Of a stretch of DNA of 64,000 nt, positions 50,117-59,753 are shown one piece after another. Under the pieces are notes generated by a model. It did no database searches. It saw nothing but the letters and a program-made list of their open reading frames with translations, and was not told where the DNA came from. Made by a program: the position numbers and the translations under genes. The stretch is from Maricaulis sp965228215 (GTDB lineage Bacteria > Pseudomonadota > Alphaproteobacteria > Caulobacterales > Maricaulaceae), in the NCBI GenBank assembly GCA_965228215.1, contig OZ245800.1:2170001-2234000 (forward strand), given 5' to 3'. The first letter of the stretch is position 1. The number at the start of each line of letters is the position of its first letter.

Positions 50117-50614
50117 ATGGCATTCAATCCAGTCAAGGAACGGCCTTACGGGGAACCCAAGGAAGTGGTGGCCCGCGTCTTCGAGGAAGTCGGCGGCATT
50201 CCCAAGGTTATGGAATTGCTGGATCTGAGCCGGACGCGCGTCTACGCGCTGGCAGATCCGGACTCATCCAACGAGATCTCCTATGCCCGCGTCGCCAAGC
50301 TCACCGATTCCGGTGCCAAGGCCGCGGCCCAGCACCTGGCATCCCTTGCCGGCGGTATTTTCCTGCCGATCGACAAGGCGGATGATTCCGACTGGCTGGT
50401 CCTGGCCGGTGAAGCGTCCAAGCGAAATGCCCGCAATATCGCTGCGCTGATGGATTCCCTGTCCGAAACCGCCCGGTCTCCGGGCGAGGTGGACCAGCAG
50501 GAAGCCCGCGACATCCTGAAGATTCGGGACGAGCAATTGGGCGTCCTGGCGCGCCAGCGGGCCAAGCTGGCCCTGATCGCCGCCGGTGAGGCGGTCGACG
50601 ACAGCGGAAGCTGA
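50117..50614 (+). CDS. phage CII-like small regulator (tentative)
   Basis: A 165-residue soluble protein. The N-terminal part (VARVFEEVGGIPKVMELLDL, SRTRVYALADPDSSNEISYA) reads like a helix-turn-helix of the phage CII/CP76 type, followed by a long helical tail (RDILKIRDEQLGVLARQRAK). No phage genes surround it, so it may be a domesticated regulator. The family assignment is weak. Confidence 0.6.
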   Translation: MAFNPVKERPYGEPKEVVARVFEEVGGIPKVMELLDLSRTRVYALADPDSSNEISYARVAKLTDSGAKAAAQHLASLAGGIFLPIDKADDSDWLVLAGEASKRNARNIAALMDSLSETARSPGEVDQQEARDILKIRDEQLGVLARQRAKLALIAAGEAVDDSGS

Positions 50615-50700
50615 ATCGGCGGACGCAGTCTCTCACGATTGCGGACGGCCCGATCCCTGCTTAGTTAGAGGTGGTTGAACCACAACGGGCCAGCACCGGC

Positions 50701-51444
50701 ATGAGCGGCATTCTCAATTTCATCCTGCGCATGGACGCAAAGGCAGTGCGGGCGGTCCTCGTCTCGCTGGCGCTCTTTGCAGCGCTTGGTGCGCTCTTTG
50801 TGTCGGGCAAGCTGGTGTTTGACGCCGAGCAGAGCGCCGTTGGTGCCTGGTTCGAATGGCTGTCCGACCAGTGGTTCGCACTGCCGCTGACCGTCGCGCT
50901 CTTCATCGCCCTGTCCTTCGTGGGCTTTCCGCAATTCGTCCTCATGGGTGCCGCGGTTGTGGCGTTCGGGCCGATTGTCGGATTTCTCTATGCTTGGCTC
51001 GGAACCCTGGCAGCAGCCAGCGTGCATTACTGGCTGGGTCTGCGGTTCGGCTCGGACATTGTCGCGCGTTACGGCGGGGAATGGGCCAACCGGATCTCCG
51101 ATTTCATTGGCCGTAACGGCATGATGGCCTCGATCATCGTGCGCTTTGTGCCGTCCGGCCCCTTCATCGTCGTGAATATGGGTTTCGGTGTCACGCGGAC
51201 TCCGTACTGGGCCTTCCTGATCGGCCTCGCCATCGGGGCTGCCTGCAAGATCGTCATCGTCAGCCTGGGCTGGCAGATCATCCTGGATTTCTTCAACAAC
51301 CAGGACCCGATGGTGATCGCGATCCTGATCGCCGCGATGATCGCCTGGATCGGTCTGATGCTGCTCGCACGCCGCTGGCTGCGCCGCAATCGCGATGTTC
51401 CTGCCGCGGCAAATACACCGCCTGCCGATCCGTCCGAGGATTGA
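50701..51444 (+). CDS. TVP38/TMEM64 (DedA-like) membrane protein
   Basis: The product (247 residues from ATG 50701; GTG 50671 is possible) has about six helices and the VTT-domain signature: FVGFPQFVLMGAAVVAFGPI, FLYAWLGTLAAASVHYWLGL, and FVPSGPFIVVNMGFGVTRTP. Members act in membrane homeostasis; some are lipid scramblases. Ribosome site is weak. Confidence 0.85.
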   Translation: MSGILNFILRMDAKAVRAVLVSLALFAALGALFVSGKLVFDAEQSAVGAWFEWLSDQWFALPLTVALFIALSFVGFPQFVLMGAAVVAFGPIVGFLYAWLGTLAAASVHYWLGLRFGSDIVARYGGEWANRISDFIGRNGMMASIIVRFVPSGPFIVVNMGFGVTRTPYWAFLIGLAIGAACKIVIVSLGWQIILDFFNNQDPMVIAILIAAMIAWIGLMLLARRWLRRNRDVPAAANTPPADPSED

Positions 51445-51575
51445 GCCGTCGGTTTATGTTAATTCTGGTGTGAGTTTGAGGCCCGCTGCCCCTTGCAATA
51501 TGGCGCGGAGCATCGCACAAGAAAAATATCGTTGCATCGCGGCTTTGCCGCCACACCTCACGAATTTACGCGCCC

Positions 51576-52616
51576 ATGCTCAATAGCCTCTTCGGTTTGC
51601 TTTCTGCGGATATCGCCATCGACCTCGGCACCGCTAACACTCTTGTCTATGTCAAGGGACGCGGTGTCGTCCTGAACGAACCCTCCGTGGTGGCCTACAA
51701 GGTCGACAAGGGACGCAAGCACGTCCAGGCCGTGGGTGCCGAAGCCAAGCTCATGCTGGGTAAGACGCCGGGCAATGTCGAAGCCATCCGCCCTATGCGC
51801 GACGGGGTGATCGCCGACTTCGATGTCGCCGAGGAAATGATCAAGCACTTCATCCAGAAAGTGCACAATCGCCGCGCCATGGTCAGCCCGCAGGTCGTTA
51901 TCTGTGTACCGTCCGGCGCAACAGCCGTTGAACGTCGCGCGATCCATGAATCCGCGCTGGGCGCCGGTGCCCGCAAGGTCTTCCTGATCGATGAGCCGAT
52001 GGCTGCTGCTGTCGGTGCCGGTCTGCCGATCGACGAACCGACCGGTTCCATGATCGTGGACATCGGTGGCGGTACAACCGAGGTTGCCGTGATGTCGCTC
52101 TCCGGCATCGTCTATTCGCGGTCCGTCCGCGTGGGCGGTGACAAGATGGACGAGGCGATCATCAACTATATCCGCCGTTCGGCGAACCTGCTGATCGGTG
52201 AAACGTCTGCTGAGCGGATCAAGAAGGAAATCGGCTCGGCCATGCCGCCGGTGAAGGGCGAGGGACTTTCACTGGATATCAAGGGTCGTGACCTGATGAA
52301 TGGCGTGCCGCGTGAAATCGCGGTGACCGAGGCGATGATCGCCGACTCGCTCTCCGAGCCGGTCGAACAGATCGTCGAGGCGGTGAAACAGGCCCTTGAA
52401 GCGACGCCGCCGGAACTGGCCGCGGATATTGTCGACAAGGGTATCGTCCTGACGGGCGGTGGGGCTTTGCTGCGCAATCTCGATACGGAATTGCGCGAAC
52501 GGACCGGACTTCCGGTCAGCCTGGCGGATGAGGCGCTGTCGTGCGTCGTGCTGGGCTGCGGCAAGGCAGTGGAGGATTTGAAGATCTGGCGGCCCATTCT
52601 TTCTGAGGCTGTCTGA
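51576..52616 (+). CDS. mreB: MreB, actin-like rod-shape protein
   Basis: A 346-residue protein with phosphate motifs IDLGTANTLVYVKG and IVDIGGGTTEVAVMSLSGIV, and IVLTGGGALLRNLD. It polymerises along the inner membrane and positions the elongation machinery. The N-terminal LNSLFGLLSADIAID fits the membrane-binding start. It heads a five-gene elongasome operon. Confidence 0.98.
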   Translation: MLNSLFGLLSADIAIDLGTANTLVYVKGRGVVLNEPSVVAYKVDKGRKHVQAVGAEAKLMLGKTPGNVEAIRPMRDGVIADFDVAEEMIKHFIQKVHNRRAMVSPQVVICVPSGATAVERRAIHESALGAGARKVFLIDEPMAAAVGAGLPIDEPTGSMIVDIGGGTTEVAVMSLSGIVYSRSVRVGGDKMDEAIINYIRRSANLLIGETSAERIKKEIGSAMPPVKGEGLSLDIKGRDLMNGVPREIAVTEAMIADSLSEPVEQIVEAVKQALEATPPELAADIVDKGIVLTGGGALLRNLDTELRERTGLPVSLADEALSCVVLGCGKAVEDLKIWRPILSEAV

Positions 52617-52648
52617 TCTGCATCCCTGCGCGAGTGGAGGAATAGCAG

Positions 52649-53647
52649 TTGGCGTCGCGTCGTTCAGGCCGGCACGAAGGTGAGGGCGGTGTTCGTTTTT
52701 CACGAACGCTGTTCATTGCCTTGCTGGTGCTTTCCGGCGCCCTGATTGCCTTTGATCGCCGCGAGACCCGTTCCCAGGCCTTCTCCGACTTCCATGCCGG
52801 TTTCAACGATATCGCTGCCCCTGTCCTTCGCCTGGCCGCAGCGCCGACTCTCTGGGTCCGCAATATCGGCCCGCGCTTCCGCTCGCAGGCCTCGCTGATC
52901 GAGGAAAATGAGGCGCTGCGCGAGCAATTGCGCAATACGCGCTACTGGGAAGACGTCGCCCGACGCCAGCGCGACCAGATCGAGATCTACGAGACCGCGC
53001 TGAACGTGGATTCCCTGGCGGCGCAAGACCGGATCGGCGCCTGGACGGTGGCGGATCCCAGCGGACCCTTTGTCCGGGCGCGCCTGATCGGCCGCGGCCG
53101 GGAGTCCGGTGTTGCTGACGGTTATCCGGTGATCAATCCCTACGGGCTTGTGGGCCGGGTTTACGAGACCGGGCGCCGCTCAGCGCGCGTTCTTCTCCTG
53201 ACCGATCTCAACAGCCGCATTCCCGTGATGGCGGATCGCTCGAACGCGCGTGCGATCATGGTCGGCGACAATTCCGCTTATCCGCGCCTGGAATATATCG
53301 GTCGCCAGCCGGACATCGAGGCGGGCGACCGCATCGTCAGTTCCGGCGATGATGGCGTATTGCCGCGTGGCGTGCCGGTGGGAGAGGCCGTTCCGACACG
53401 CGATGGCGGCTGGCGGGTCCGGCTCTATTCCGACCAGGCCCCGGTGGATTTTGTCTGGGTCTGGCCTTACCAGTCCGTGATTGCCCCGGAGGATGAGACC
53501 CCCGGTACGCCGGACACCAACTCCCCGGACGCTCCGCCCGCTGACGACGCGGCCACTGATGCACCGGACCCGGCCAATGCCATCGCCGACAATGGTGCCG
53601 AGACCCAGCCCATCGATGACGGTGCGACGGAGGAGGACTCGCCATGA
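52649..53647 (+). CDS. mreC: MreC, rod-shape-determining protein
   Basis: The 332-residue protein has one membrane helix (about residues 20-37), a coiled-coil (SLIEENEALREQLRNTRYWE), and two beta-rich MreC domains (VINPYGLVGRVYETGRRSAR, LPRGVPVGEAV). The C-terminal tail is rich in Pro, Asp and Ala. It starts with TTG, supported by GGAGG eight bases upstream. It links MreB with PBP2 and RodA. Confidence 0.94.
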   Translation: MASRRSGRHEGEGGVRFSRTLFIALLVLSGALIAFDRRETRSQAFSDFHAGFNDIAAPVLRLAAAPTLWVRNIGPRFRSQASLIEENEALREQLRNTRYWEDVARRQRDQIEIYETALNVDSLAAQDRIGAWTVADPSGPFVRARLIGRGRESGVADGYPVINPYGLVGRVYETGRRSARVLLLTDLNSRIPVMADRSNARAIMVGDNSAYPRLEYIGRQPDIEAGDRIVSSGDDGVLPRGVPVGEAVPTRDGGWRVRLYSDQAPVDFVWVWPYQSVIAPEDETPGTPDTNSPDAPPADDAATDAPDPANAIADNGAETQPIDDGATEEDSP

Positions 53648-54162
53648 GGAAGCCGACGGAGAGACGCACGTCCTACTGGGCCGGTGTGACCTGTGTGATC
53701 ACGGTCCTGCTTGCCCTGATCGTGCAGGCCTCCGAGATTGTCGAGGGCGTGAACGTGATCATGCCGGCCTGGCCGTTGATGGCGATTTTCCTCTGGTCCG
53801 GCCTGCGTCCGCATTTCATGCCGCCAATTGCGATCTTCGCTATCGGATTGCTGCAGGACCTGCTGGCGGATTCGCCCATGGGTATCTGGGCGCTGTCCTA
53901 TCTGATCTCGATCGCCATTTTCCGCTTCCGCGGCGAGGACGGCATGCCGCGTGATCTGCCGCCGATCCTGCTGCGCTTTGCTGGTGCGCTGGCGGTGTCC
54001 CATATCATCGCCTTCGCCGTGGGCAGTCTTGCAGCCGGACAGCTGACGGACGGCCGCAGCTTGATGATCAAGGCGATTGCCACCATTCTCATGTTCCCGC
54101 TGGTCGCGTTTCTGGCCATGCGGCGCCGGCGCGGCAGCCGGTCGGGTTTCATCGGGGGGTGA
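53644..54162 (+). CDS. mreD: MreD, rod-shape-determining membrane protein
   Basis: A 172-residue protein with five to six helices and the MreD pattern: MPAWPLMAIFLWSGLRPHFM, IFAIGLLQDLLADSPMGIWA. It overlaps mreC by four bases (ATGA) and precedes the PBP2 gene. Confidence 0.93.
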   Translation: MRKPTERRTSYWAGVTCVITVLLALIVQASEIVEGVNVIMPAWPLMAIFLWSGLRPHFMPPIAIFAIGLLQDLLADSPMGIWALSYLISIAIFRFRGEDGMPRDLPPILLRFAGALAVSHIIAFAVGSLAAGQLTDGRSLMIKAIATILMFPLVAFLAMRRRRGSRSGFIGG

Positions 54163-54174
54163 GAGCGAGGTTGA

Positions 54175-56049
54175 ATGCGCGCTGACCGCCAGGAACAGGA
54201 ACTCAAATTCACCCGCCGGGCCCTGCTGTTGACCGCTGGCGGAGCCCTGGCCTTTCTGGGACTGGGTGCGCGTCTCTATTCGGTCCAGGTGCTGGAGACC
54301 GAGCGCTACAGCCTTCTGTCCGACGACAATCAGTTCAATTTCGCGCTCGTGCCGCCATCGCGCGGCCAGATCCTCGATCGGTTCGGGATCGCGCTGGCCG
54401 AGAACCGCGACAATTTCCGCGTCCTGATGATGCCGGACCGCGAAGGTGGTCTGGATTCCGCGCTCGACGACCTGTCCCGCTACATGCCCGTGACCGAGGC
54501 ACAGCGCGCTCGGGCGCGGCGGAATGCGCGCCGAGCGCGCGCGAATGATGCGGTGGTGATCGCCAATGACCTGGACTGGTCGGCCTTTGCGACGATCAAT
54601 CTTCACGCCGCGGACATGCCGGGTATTCGTCCGGACGTCGGTGAGGTGCGCTCCTATCCCTATGCCGGCGCCTTCGCGCATGTGATCGGTTATGTGCAGA
54701 CGCCGAACCGGGATGATGTCGCCAATGAGAGCCGCACCGACCGGGATCTCCTGCTGTCACCGGGTTTCCGGATCGGCAAGACGGGTATCGAGGTGTCGCG
54801 CGAGCGGGATCTGCGCGGCACTGCCGGGGCCCTGAAACAGGAAGTCGACGCGTCGAACCGCGTCATCCGGGAAATCCCGGAACAATCCGTCCCGCCGCAA
54901 TCAGGCCGGGACATTGTTTTGACCCTGGATACGGATATCCAGCGCTTCGCCCATGAACGCCTGGGCGAAGAAAGCGCGGCGGCGATCGTCATCGATGTGA
55001 ATACCGGGGAATTGATCGCCCTGGCCTCGACGCCCAGCTTCGATCCCAATCTCTTCGTGGGCGGGATCTCGACGGCCGATTACCAGGCCCTGCAGCAGAA
55101 TGATCACAATCCGCTCTATCACAAATGCGTCCAGGGCACGTATCCGCCCGGATCTACCTTCAAGTCGATCGTGGCGGCCGCCGCGCTGGAAGACGGTCTG
55201 ATCGATCCGGACGAGACGATCGACTGCACCGGTTCGGTACGCCTTGGTCCGCGCGATTTTCACTGCTGGCGACCCCGCGGGCATGGCCTGGTCAACATGC
55301 ACGACGCTTTGAAGACGTCGTGCGACGTCTATTTCTACGAGGTGGCGTCCCGGGTCGGGATCACGCGGATGGAAGAACTGGCCCGTCATTTCGGGCTGGG
55401 CGAGGAATTCCCCATCGGCATTGCCGGCATTGCCGACGGCAATGTCCCGTCGCCTCAATGGCTGCGGGCGCGTCACAACCTGCCCTGGACCATGGGCCAC
55501 ACCTACAATACGGGCATCGGACAGGGTTATCTGACGGCCTCGCCGCTCCAGTTGGCCGTGATGACGGCACGTCTCGCCTCCGGCCGGATGGTGACGCCGA
55601 GCCTCTTCCGCAATGCTATGGCAGCACCGCCACCGCGGATCGAGATCTCCGACGAATCCATGGCCCATGTGCGGAGTGGCATGCATGGGGTCGTGCATGA
55701 GCCGGGCGGAACGTCGTATGTGCTGGGCGGTCTCGGTATTGACGGCGTCGACATGGCCGGCAAGACCGGTACCGCGCAGGTCTATTCCATCTCTCGCGAG
55801 GAACGCGAGGCTGGTGTCCGTGACCAGGAAGACCTGCCCTGGCGCCTGCGCGATCACGGTCTCTTCGTGTGTTACGCGCCGTACGACAATCCGAAATATG
55901 CCTGCGTCGTCGTCGTCGAGCATGGCGGCGGATCGACCGCCGCCAAATTCCCGGCACGGGATATCCTGGCGCGCGTCGTGGCGCGTGATCCGTCTAGCCG
56001 GCCCGGCGTGTTCGCCGATCTCGGCCCCTCGTCCGGGGGGCGTGGCTGA
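54175..56049 (+). CDS. mrdA: penicillin-binding protein 2
   Basis: The 624-residue class B penicillin-binding protein has an N-terminal helix (about 16-32), the pedestal region with RGQILDRFGIALAENRDNFR, and the transpeptidase domain: STFK (YPPGSTFKSIVAAA), SCDVYFY and KTGTAQVYSISREER. It cross-links peptidoglycan during elongation with RodA, whose gene starts at the final base of the stop codon. Confidence 0.97.
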   Translation: MRADRQEQELKFTRRALLLTAGGALAFLGLGARLYSVQVLETERYSLLSDDNQFNFALVPPSRGQILDRFGIALAENRDNFRVLMMPDREGGLDSALDDLSRYMPVTEAQRARARRNARRARANDAVVIANDLDWSAFATINLHAADMPGIRPDVGEVRSYPYAGAFAHVIGYVQTPNRDDVANESRTDRDLLLSPGFRIGKTGIEVSRERDLRGTAGALKQEVDASNRVIREIPEQSVPPQSGRDIVLTLDTDIQRFAHERLGEESAAAIVIDVNTGELIALASTPSFDPNLFVGGISTADYQALQQNDHNPLYHKCVQGTYPPGSTFKSIVAAAALEDGLIDPDETIDCTGSVRLGPRDFHCWRPRGHGLVNMHDALKTSCDVYFYEVASRVGITRMEELARHFGLGEEFPIGIAGIADGNVPSPQWLRARHNLPWTMGHTYNTGIGQGYLTASPLQLAVMTARLASGRMVTPSLFRNAMAAPPPRIEISDESMAHVRSGMHGVVHEPGGTSYVLGGLGIDGVDMAGKTGTAQVYSISREEREAGVRDQEDLPWRLRDHGLFVCYAPYDNPKYACVVVVEHGGGSTAAKFPARDILARVVARDPSSRPGVFADLGPSSGGRG

Positions 56050-57206
56050 TGGCAGTTTTCCGCGAGAGTGTGCCCCGGGACCTGCCCGGCAAGATGATGG
56101 AGCTGAACTGGACGCTCGTCCTGCTTCTCTTCCTGCTCGGTGGTGCCGGAATTGCGATGCTTTACTCGCTCGGCGATGCCAGCTGGAATCCCTGGGCACT
56201 CAATCACACGATCCGCCTGGGTGTCGGGTTCGCGGGCATGTTCGTGATCGCGATGTTCCCGCCACGTTTCTGGATGGGTATGGCCTATCCCGCCTATCTC
56301 GGCGCGCTGATGCTACTTCTGCTGGTCGAGGTGATCGGGGTCAGTATCAACGGTGCCCAGCGCTGGATTGATCTCGGACCAATGCGCCTTCAACCCTCCG
56401 AGGTCATGAAGGTGGCGGTCGTGCTGGCCCTGGCGCGCTTCTATCACGATCTGTCATCCGAGAAGGTCACGACACCGGTCGGCTTGGCCGTTCCGCTGAT
56501 CATGATCGGCGCTCCTGCCGCACTCATCATCGGCCAGCCCGACCTCGGCACGACATTGCTGCTCGTGGCGACCGGAATGATGGTGATCTTCGTGGCCGGA
56601 CTGAGCTGGTGGTTCATCCTCGTGGTTGGCGGGCTGAGCCTGATCGCCGCGATCGCGATCGGGATATACGGGCTGGAGAATATCCTGGCCGATTATCAGA
56701 TGGACCGGGTCCGCGCCTTCATGGACCCGGATTTCGATCCGCTGGGGATCAATTACCACCCCAACCAGGCGGCCATCACGCTGGGATCCGGCGGCCTGAC
56801 TGGCAAGGGATTCCTCGAGGGAACGCAGTCAAAGCTGGGCTTCCTGCCGGAAATGCAGACCGACTACATCTTCACGGCGCTTGGCGAGGAATTCGGCTTC
56901 GTCGGCGGCATGGCCGTGCTGGCCGTGAATGCTCTGATCATGGCCCAGGCGGTCGGTATCGCGCTGAGCTGCAAGAGCACTTTCCTGCGCCTGCTGGTAA
57001 TGGGATTGACCGCGACCTACGCTCTCTACGTCTTCATCAATATCGGCATGGTCTCGCGCCTTCTGCCGGTCGTGGGCGTCCCCTTGCCGCTCATTTCGTA
57101 TGGCGGGACCGTGGTGCTTTCAGTCCTCGCGGCCTTCGGCCTGATCCTGGGTGCGCACATCCACCGCAATGCAGAACCTCCGCGCGGTGTCGGCCTGCTC
57201 GGCTGA
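56049..57206 (+). CDS. rodA: RodA, SEDS-family glycan polymerase
   Basis: The 385-residue protein has about ten helices with SEDS motifs RWIDLGPMRLQPSEVMKVAV, QPDLGTTLLLVATGMMVIFV, the extracytoplasmic INYHPNQAAITLGSGGLTGK, LPEMQTDYIFTALGEEFGFV and PLPLISYGGT. It polymerises lipid II together with PBP2. Confidence 0.97.
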   Translation: MAVFRESVPRDLPGKMMELNWTLVLLLFLLGGAGIAMLYSLGDASWNPWALNHTIRLGVGFAGMFVIAMFPPRFWMGMAYPAYLGALMLLLLVEVIGVSINGAQRWIDLGPMRLQPSEVMKVAVVLALARFYHDLSSEKVTTPVGLAVPLIMIGAPAALIIGQPDLGTTLLLVATGMMVIFVAGLSWWFILVVGGLSLIAAIAIGIYGLENILADYQMDRVRAFMDPDFDPLGINYHPNQAAITLGSGGLTGKGFLEGTQSKLGFLPEMQTDYIFTALGEEFGFVGGMAVLAVNALIMAQAVGIALSCKSTFLRLLVMGLTATYALYVFINIGMVSRLLPVVGVPLPLISYGGTVVLSVLAAFGLILGAHIHRNAEPPRGVGLLG

Positions 57207-57313
57207 CCAGCATTCACTGAACTGTCAAGCTTGACCCTGCATGCCGAGTGCGGAAATGTGCGCGCCGATAAGCAACAGGCTGGCCGCTTCCGGCCGGCAG
57301 AGGGGAGACTTCC

Positions 57314-58681
57314 ATGGCGGCAGCACCTGCACCGGGTGAACACGCGCATTGGTCATCGCGATTTGCATTCATTATGGCTGCGGTGGGTTCCGCAGTCGGC
57401 CTCGGCAATCTCTGGCGTTTCCCGTTCCAGACGGGTGAAAACGGCGGTTCGGCCTTCGTGCTGATCTATATCGCCTGTGTCGCCCTGATCGCCTTCCCGG
57501 TCCTGATGGCCGAATTCACGATCGGTCGACGGGCCCAGAAATCTGCCGTCTCCTCGACGCGCGATCTGGCCATCGAAGCCAAGAAATCCGGCAAATGGTC
57601 CTTCGTGGGCTGGGTCTGCATGGCCGGTGGTTTCCTGGTTCTCACCACTTATTCGGTGATCGCGGGCCAGGTCATGGCCATGTCCGGTGCCGGTTTCATG
57701 GGCGGCTTTGCCACCGATGCCGGTGCGAACATGTATTACGGCACATCGAGCTGGGGCATTTTCTGGCAGGGCCTCTTCATGGCTCTGACCTGCTGGATCG
57801 TTTCCCGCGGCCTCAAGGGTGGTATCGAGCGTGTTGTCACGATCCTCATGCCGCTCTTCTTCGTGATGCTGGCCGCCCTGACGGTTTTCGCCGTGATCCG
57901 CGGTTTCTCCGACGGTTCGACGGTACAGGCTTTCACCTATCTCTTCACGCCGGACTTCTCCGTCGTTGACGGTGGCACGATGGTCTCCGCGCTTGGCCAG
58001 GCCTTCTTCTCGGTTGGCGTCGCCTCGGCGATCATGATCACCTACGGCTCCTATCTGACGAAGGACACGAATATCGGTTCCTCGGCAGGCCTGATCTCCA
58101 CGGCTGATACCGCTGTGGCGCTGATCGCCGGTTTCATGATTTTCCCGATCGTGTTCTCGGCAGGCGTTGATCCGGCTGCAGGCATGTCGCTGATCTTCGA
58201 CACGCTGCCGGCACTCTTTGGTTCCATGCCAGCGGGTAATCTGATCGGTGGTGCCTTCTTCTTCCTGGCCTTCATCGCGGCTCTGACCTCATCGATCTCG
58301 CTGCTGGAAGCCACGGTGGCCTTCTTCGACGAGCATTCGAATTTCGGTCGTACGCAGATCGCCTGGATGCTGGGTGGTATCGCCTTCCTGATCGGTGCAG
58401 GCTCGGTCTATTCCTCCGATTTCGGCGGCAATTTCCTGGACGTCCTGTCCGGCGAGATCCTGCTGCCCTTCGGTGGTTTCCTGGTGGCTCTGTTCACCGG
58501 CTGGGTCCTGCCCAAGACCATCCTGCGTGAAGAGCTCTCGCATGCGTCCGGACGCATGTTCGGCTTCTTCCACTTCATGATCCGCTGGGTAATCCCGTTC
58601 GTGGTTGGCCTGGTGGTCGTGCTGGGTCTGGATGCCCGTTTCAACAACGGCATCCTGAATTCCTCGCTCGGCCTCGGCTAG
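57314..58681 (+). CDS. sodium-dependent transporter of the NSS/SNF family
   Basis: The 455-residue LeuT-type symporter has the opening signature RFAFIMAAVGSAVGLGNLWR followed by FPFQTGENGGSAF and LMAEFTIGRRA, with about eleven helices. It uses sodium to import amino acids or related amines. Ribosome site GGGGAG. Its stop overlaps the convergent peptidase gene. Confidence 0.94.
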   Translation: MAAAPAPGEHAHWSSRFAFIMAAVGSAVGLGNLWRFPFQTGENGGSAFVLIYIACVALIAFPVLMAEFTIGRRAQKSAVSSTRDLAIEAKKSGKWSFVGWVCMAGGFLVLTTYSVIAGQVMAMSGAGFMGGFATDAGANMYYGTSSWGIFWQGLFMALTCWIVSRGLKGGIERVVTILMPLFFVMLAALTVFAVIRGFSDGSTVQAFTYLFTPDFSVVDGGTMVSALGQAFFSVGVASAIMITYGSYLTKDTNIGSSAGLISTADTAVALIAGFMIFPIVFSAGVDPAAGMSLIFDTLPALFGSMPAGNLIGGAFFFLAFIAALTSSISLLEATVAFFDEHSNFGRTQIAWMLGGIAFLIGAGSVYSSDFGGNFLDVLSGEILLPFGGFLVALFTGWVLPKTILREELSHASGRMFGFFHFMIRWVIPFVVGLVVVLGLDARFNNGILNSSLGLG

Positions 58682-59643
58682 CCAAACTCTTCGGCAAAGG
58701 CATCGGTGGCGCGGACTAGCGCGTCAACGATGCCCGGCTCGCCGGCGGCATGGCCGGCATCCGACACCATCTGGAGCCTCGCTCGCGGCCATTCCCGGGC
58801 GAGGCTCCATGCTGTCTGGGGCGGGGTAATGACGTCGTAGCGGCCCTGCACGATCACACCCGGCAATTGATTGAAGCGCGAGGCTTCCTCAAGCAGGACA
58901 CCGTCGCGTTCCAGGAAGGCCCGGTGCTGGAAGTAATGCGTCTCCAGCCGGGCGAGGGCGTCGGCCCGCATCGGGTCGGCATTGGGCCCGCCCGGATCGC
59001 CGGCAAGGCTGATCAGCGAGCTTTCCCAGCGGGCCCAGGCGAGCGCATCCGGCCGACGCTTGATGATGTCGGCTTCCTGCAGGCGGTCGTAATAGGCCTT
59101 GATGATGTCTTCGCGCTCCTGCGCGTTCAGCGGGCTGATGAACCGGTCCCAGGCGTCCGGGAAGAGGCGGTTGGCGCCACCCTTGTAGAACCAGTCGAGC
59201 TCGTCCTGCGTGGCCAGGAAAATACCGCGCAGGATCAGGCCCAGGCAGCGATCCGCGTGCTGGCTCGCATAAGCCAGGCCGAGTGTCGCACCCCAGGAGC
59301 CGCCGAAGATCAGCCAGCGATCAATACCCAGAGCCTCGCGGATGCGCTCGATATCCTCGATCAGGTGCTGCGTCGTATTGGCCTCCAGCGAGGCATGCGG
59401 CGTCGACCGGCCGCAACCGCGCTGATCGAACAGGATGATGCGATAGCGCTGGGGGTCAAAAAACCGCCGCAAGGCAGGAGAGGATCCACCGCCCGGACCG
59501 CCATGCAGGGTGAGTATCGGCAGGCCGTCGGGACGGCCGCACTGTTCCAGGTAAAGCTCGTGTCCATCACCGACGGAAAGCCGCGAGGATTTGAACGGCC
59601 GGACCGGCGGATAGAGAAGTCGGCGAGAAAATCCTGCGTCCAT
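58678..59643 (-). CDS. pip: proline iminopeptidase
   Basis: A 321-residue alpha/beta hydrolase of family S33: oxyanion motif LHGGPGGGSSP, FDQRGCGRSTPH, nucleophile GGSWGATLGLAY, Asp in GRYDVITPP and His in DAGHAAGEP. It removes N-terminal proline from peptides in the cytoplasm. It faces the NSS transporter gene and overlaps it by four bases. Confidence 0.95.
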   Translation of the reverse strand: MDAGFSRRLLYPPVRPFKSSRLSVGDGHELYLEQCGRPDGLPILTLHGGPGGGSSPALRRFFDPQRYRIILFDQRGCGRSTPHASLEANTTQHLIEDIERIREALGIDRWLIFGGSWGATLGLAYASQHADRCLGLILRGIFLATQDELDWFYKGGANRLFPDAWDRFISPLNAQEREDIIKAYYDRLQEADIIKRRPDALAWARWESSLISLAGDPGGPNADPMRADALARLETHYFQHRAFLERDGVLLEEASRFNQLPGVIVQGRYDVITPPQTAWSLAREWPRARLQMVSDAGHAAGEPGIVDALVRATDAFAEEFG

Positions 59644-59753
59644 GTGACCGTCTGCTGTTAGTGGCGCGTAAAGACAATAAACAATAGCCTATTGCTCATT
59701 ATCCCTCTATCCTGATGATATTGGGGATCAGCATTCTTGGGACCTGTCGGTTA

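Noticed and set aside
50117..50614. Integrated prophage
   Set aside because: Apart from one CII-like protein no integrase, capsid or attachment repeats are visible.
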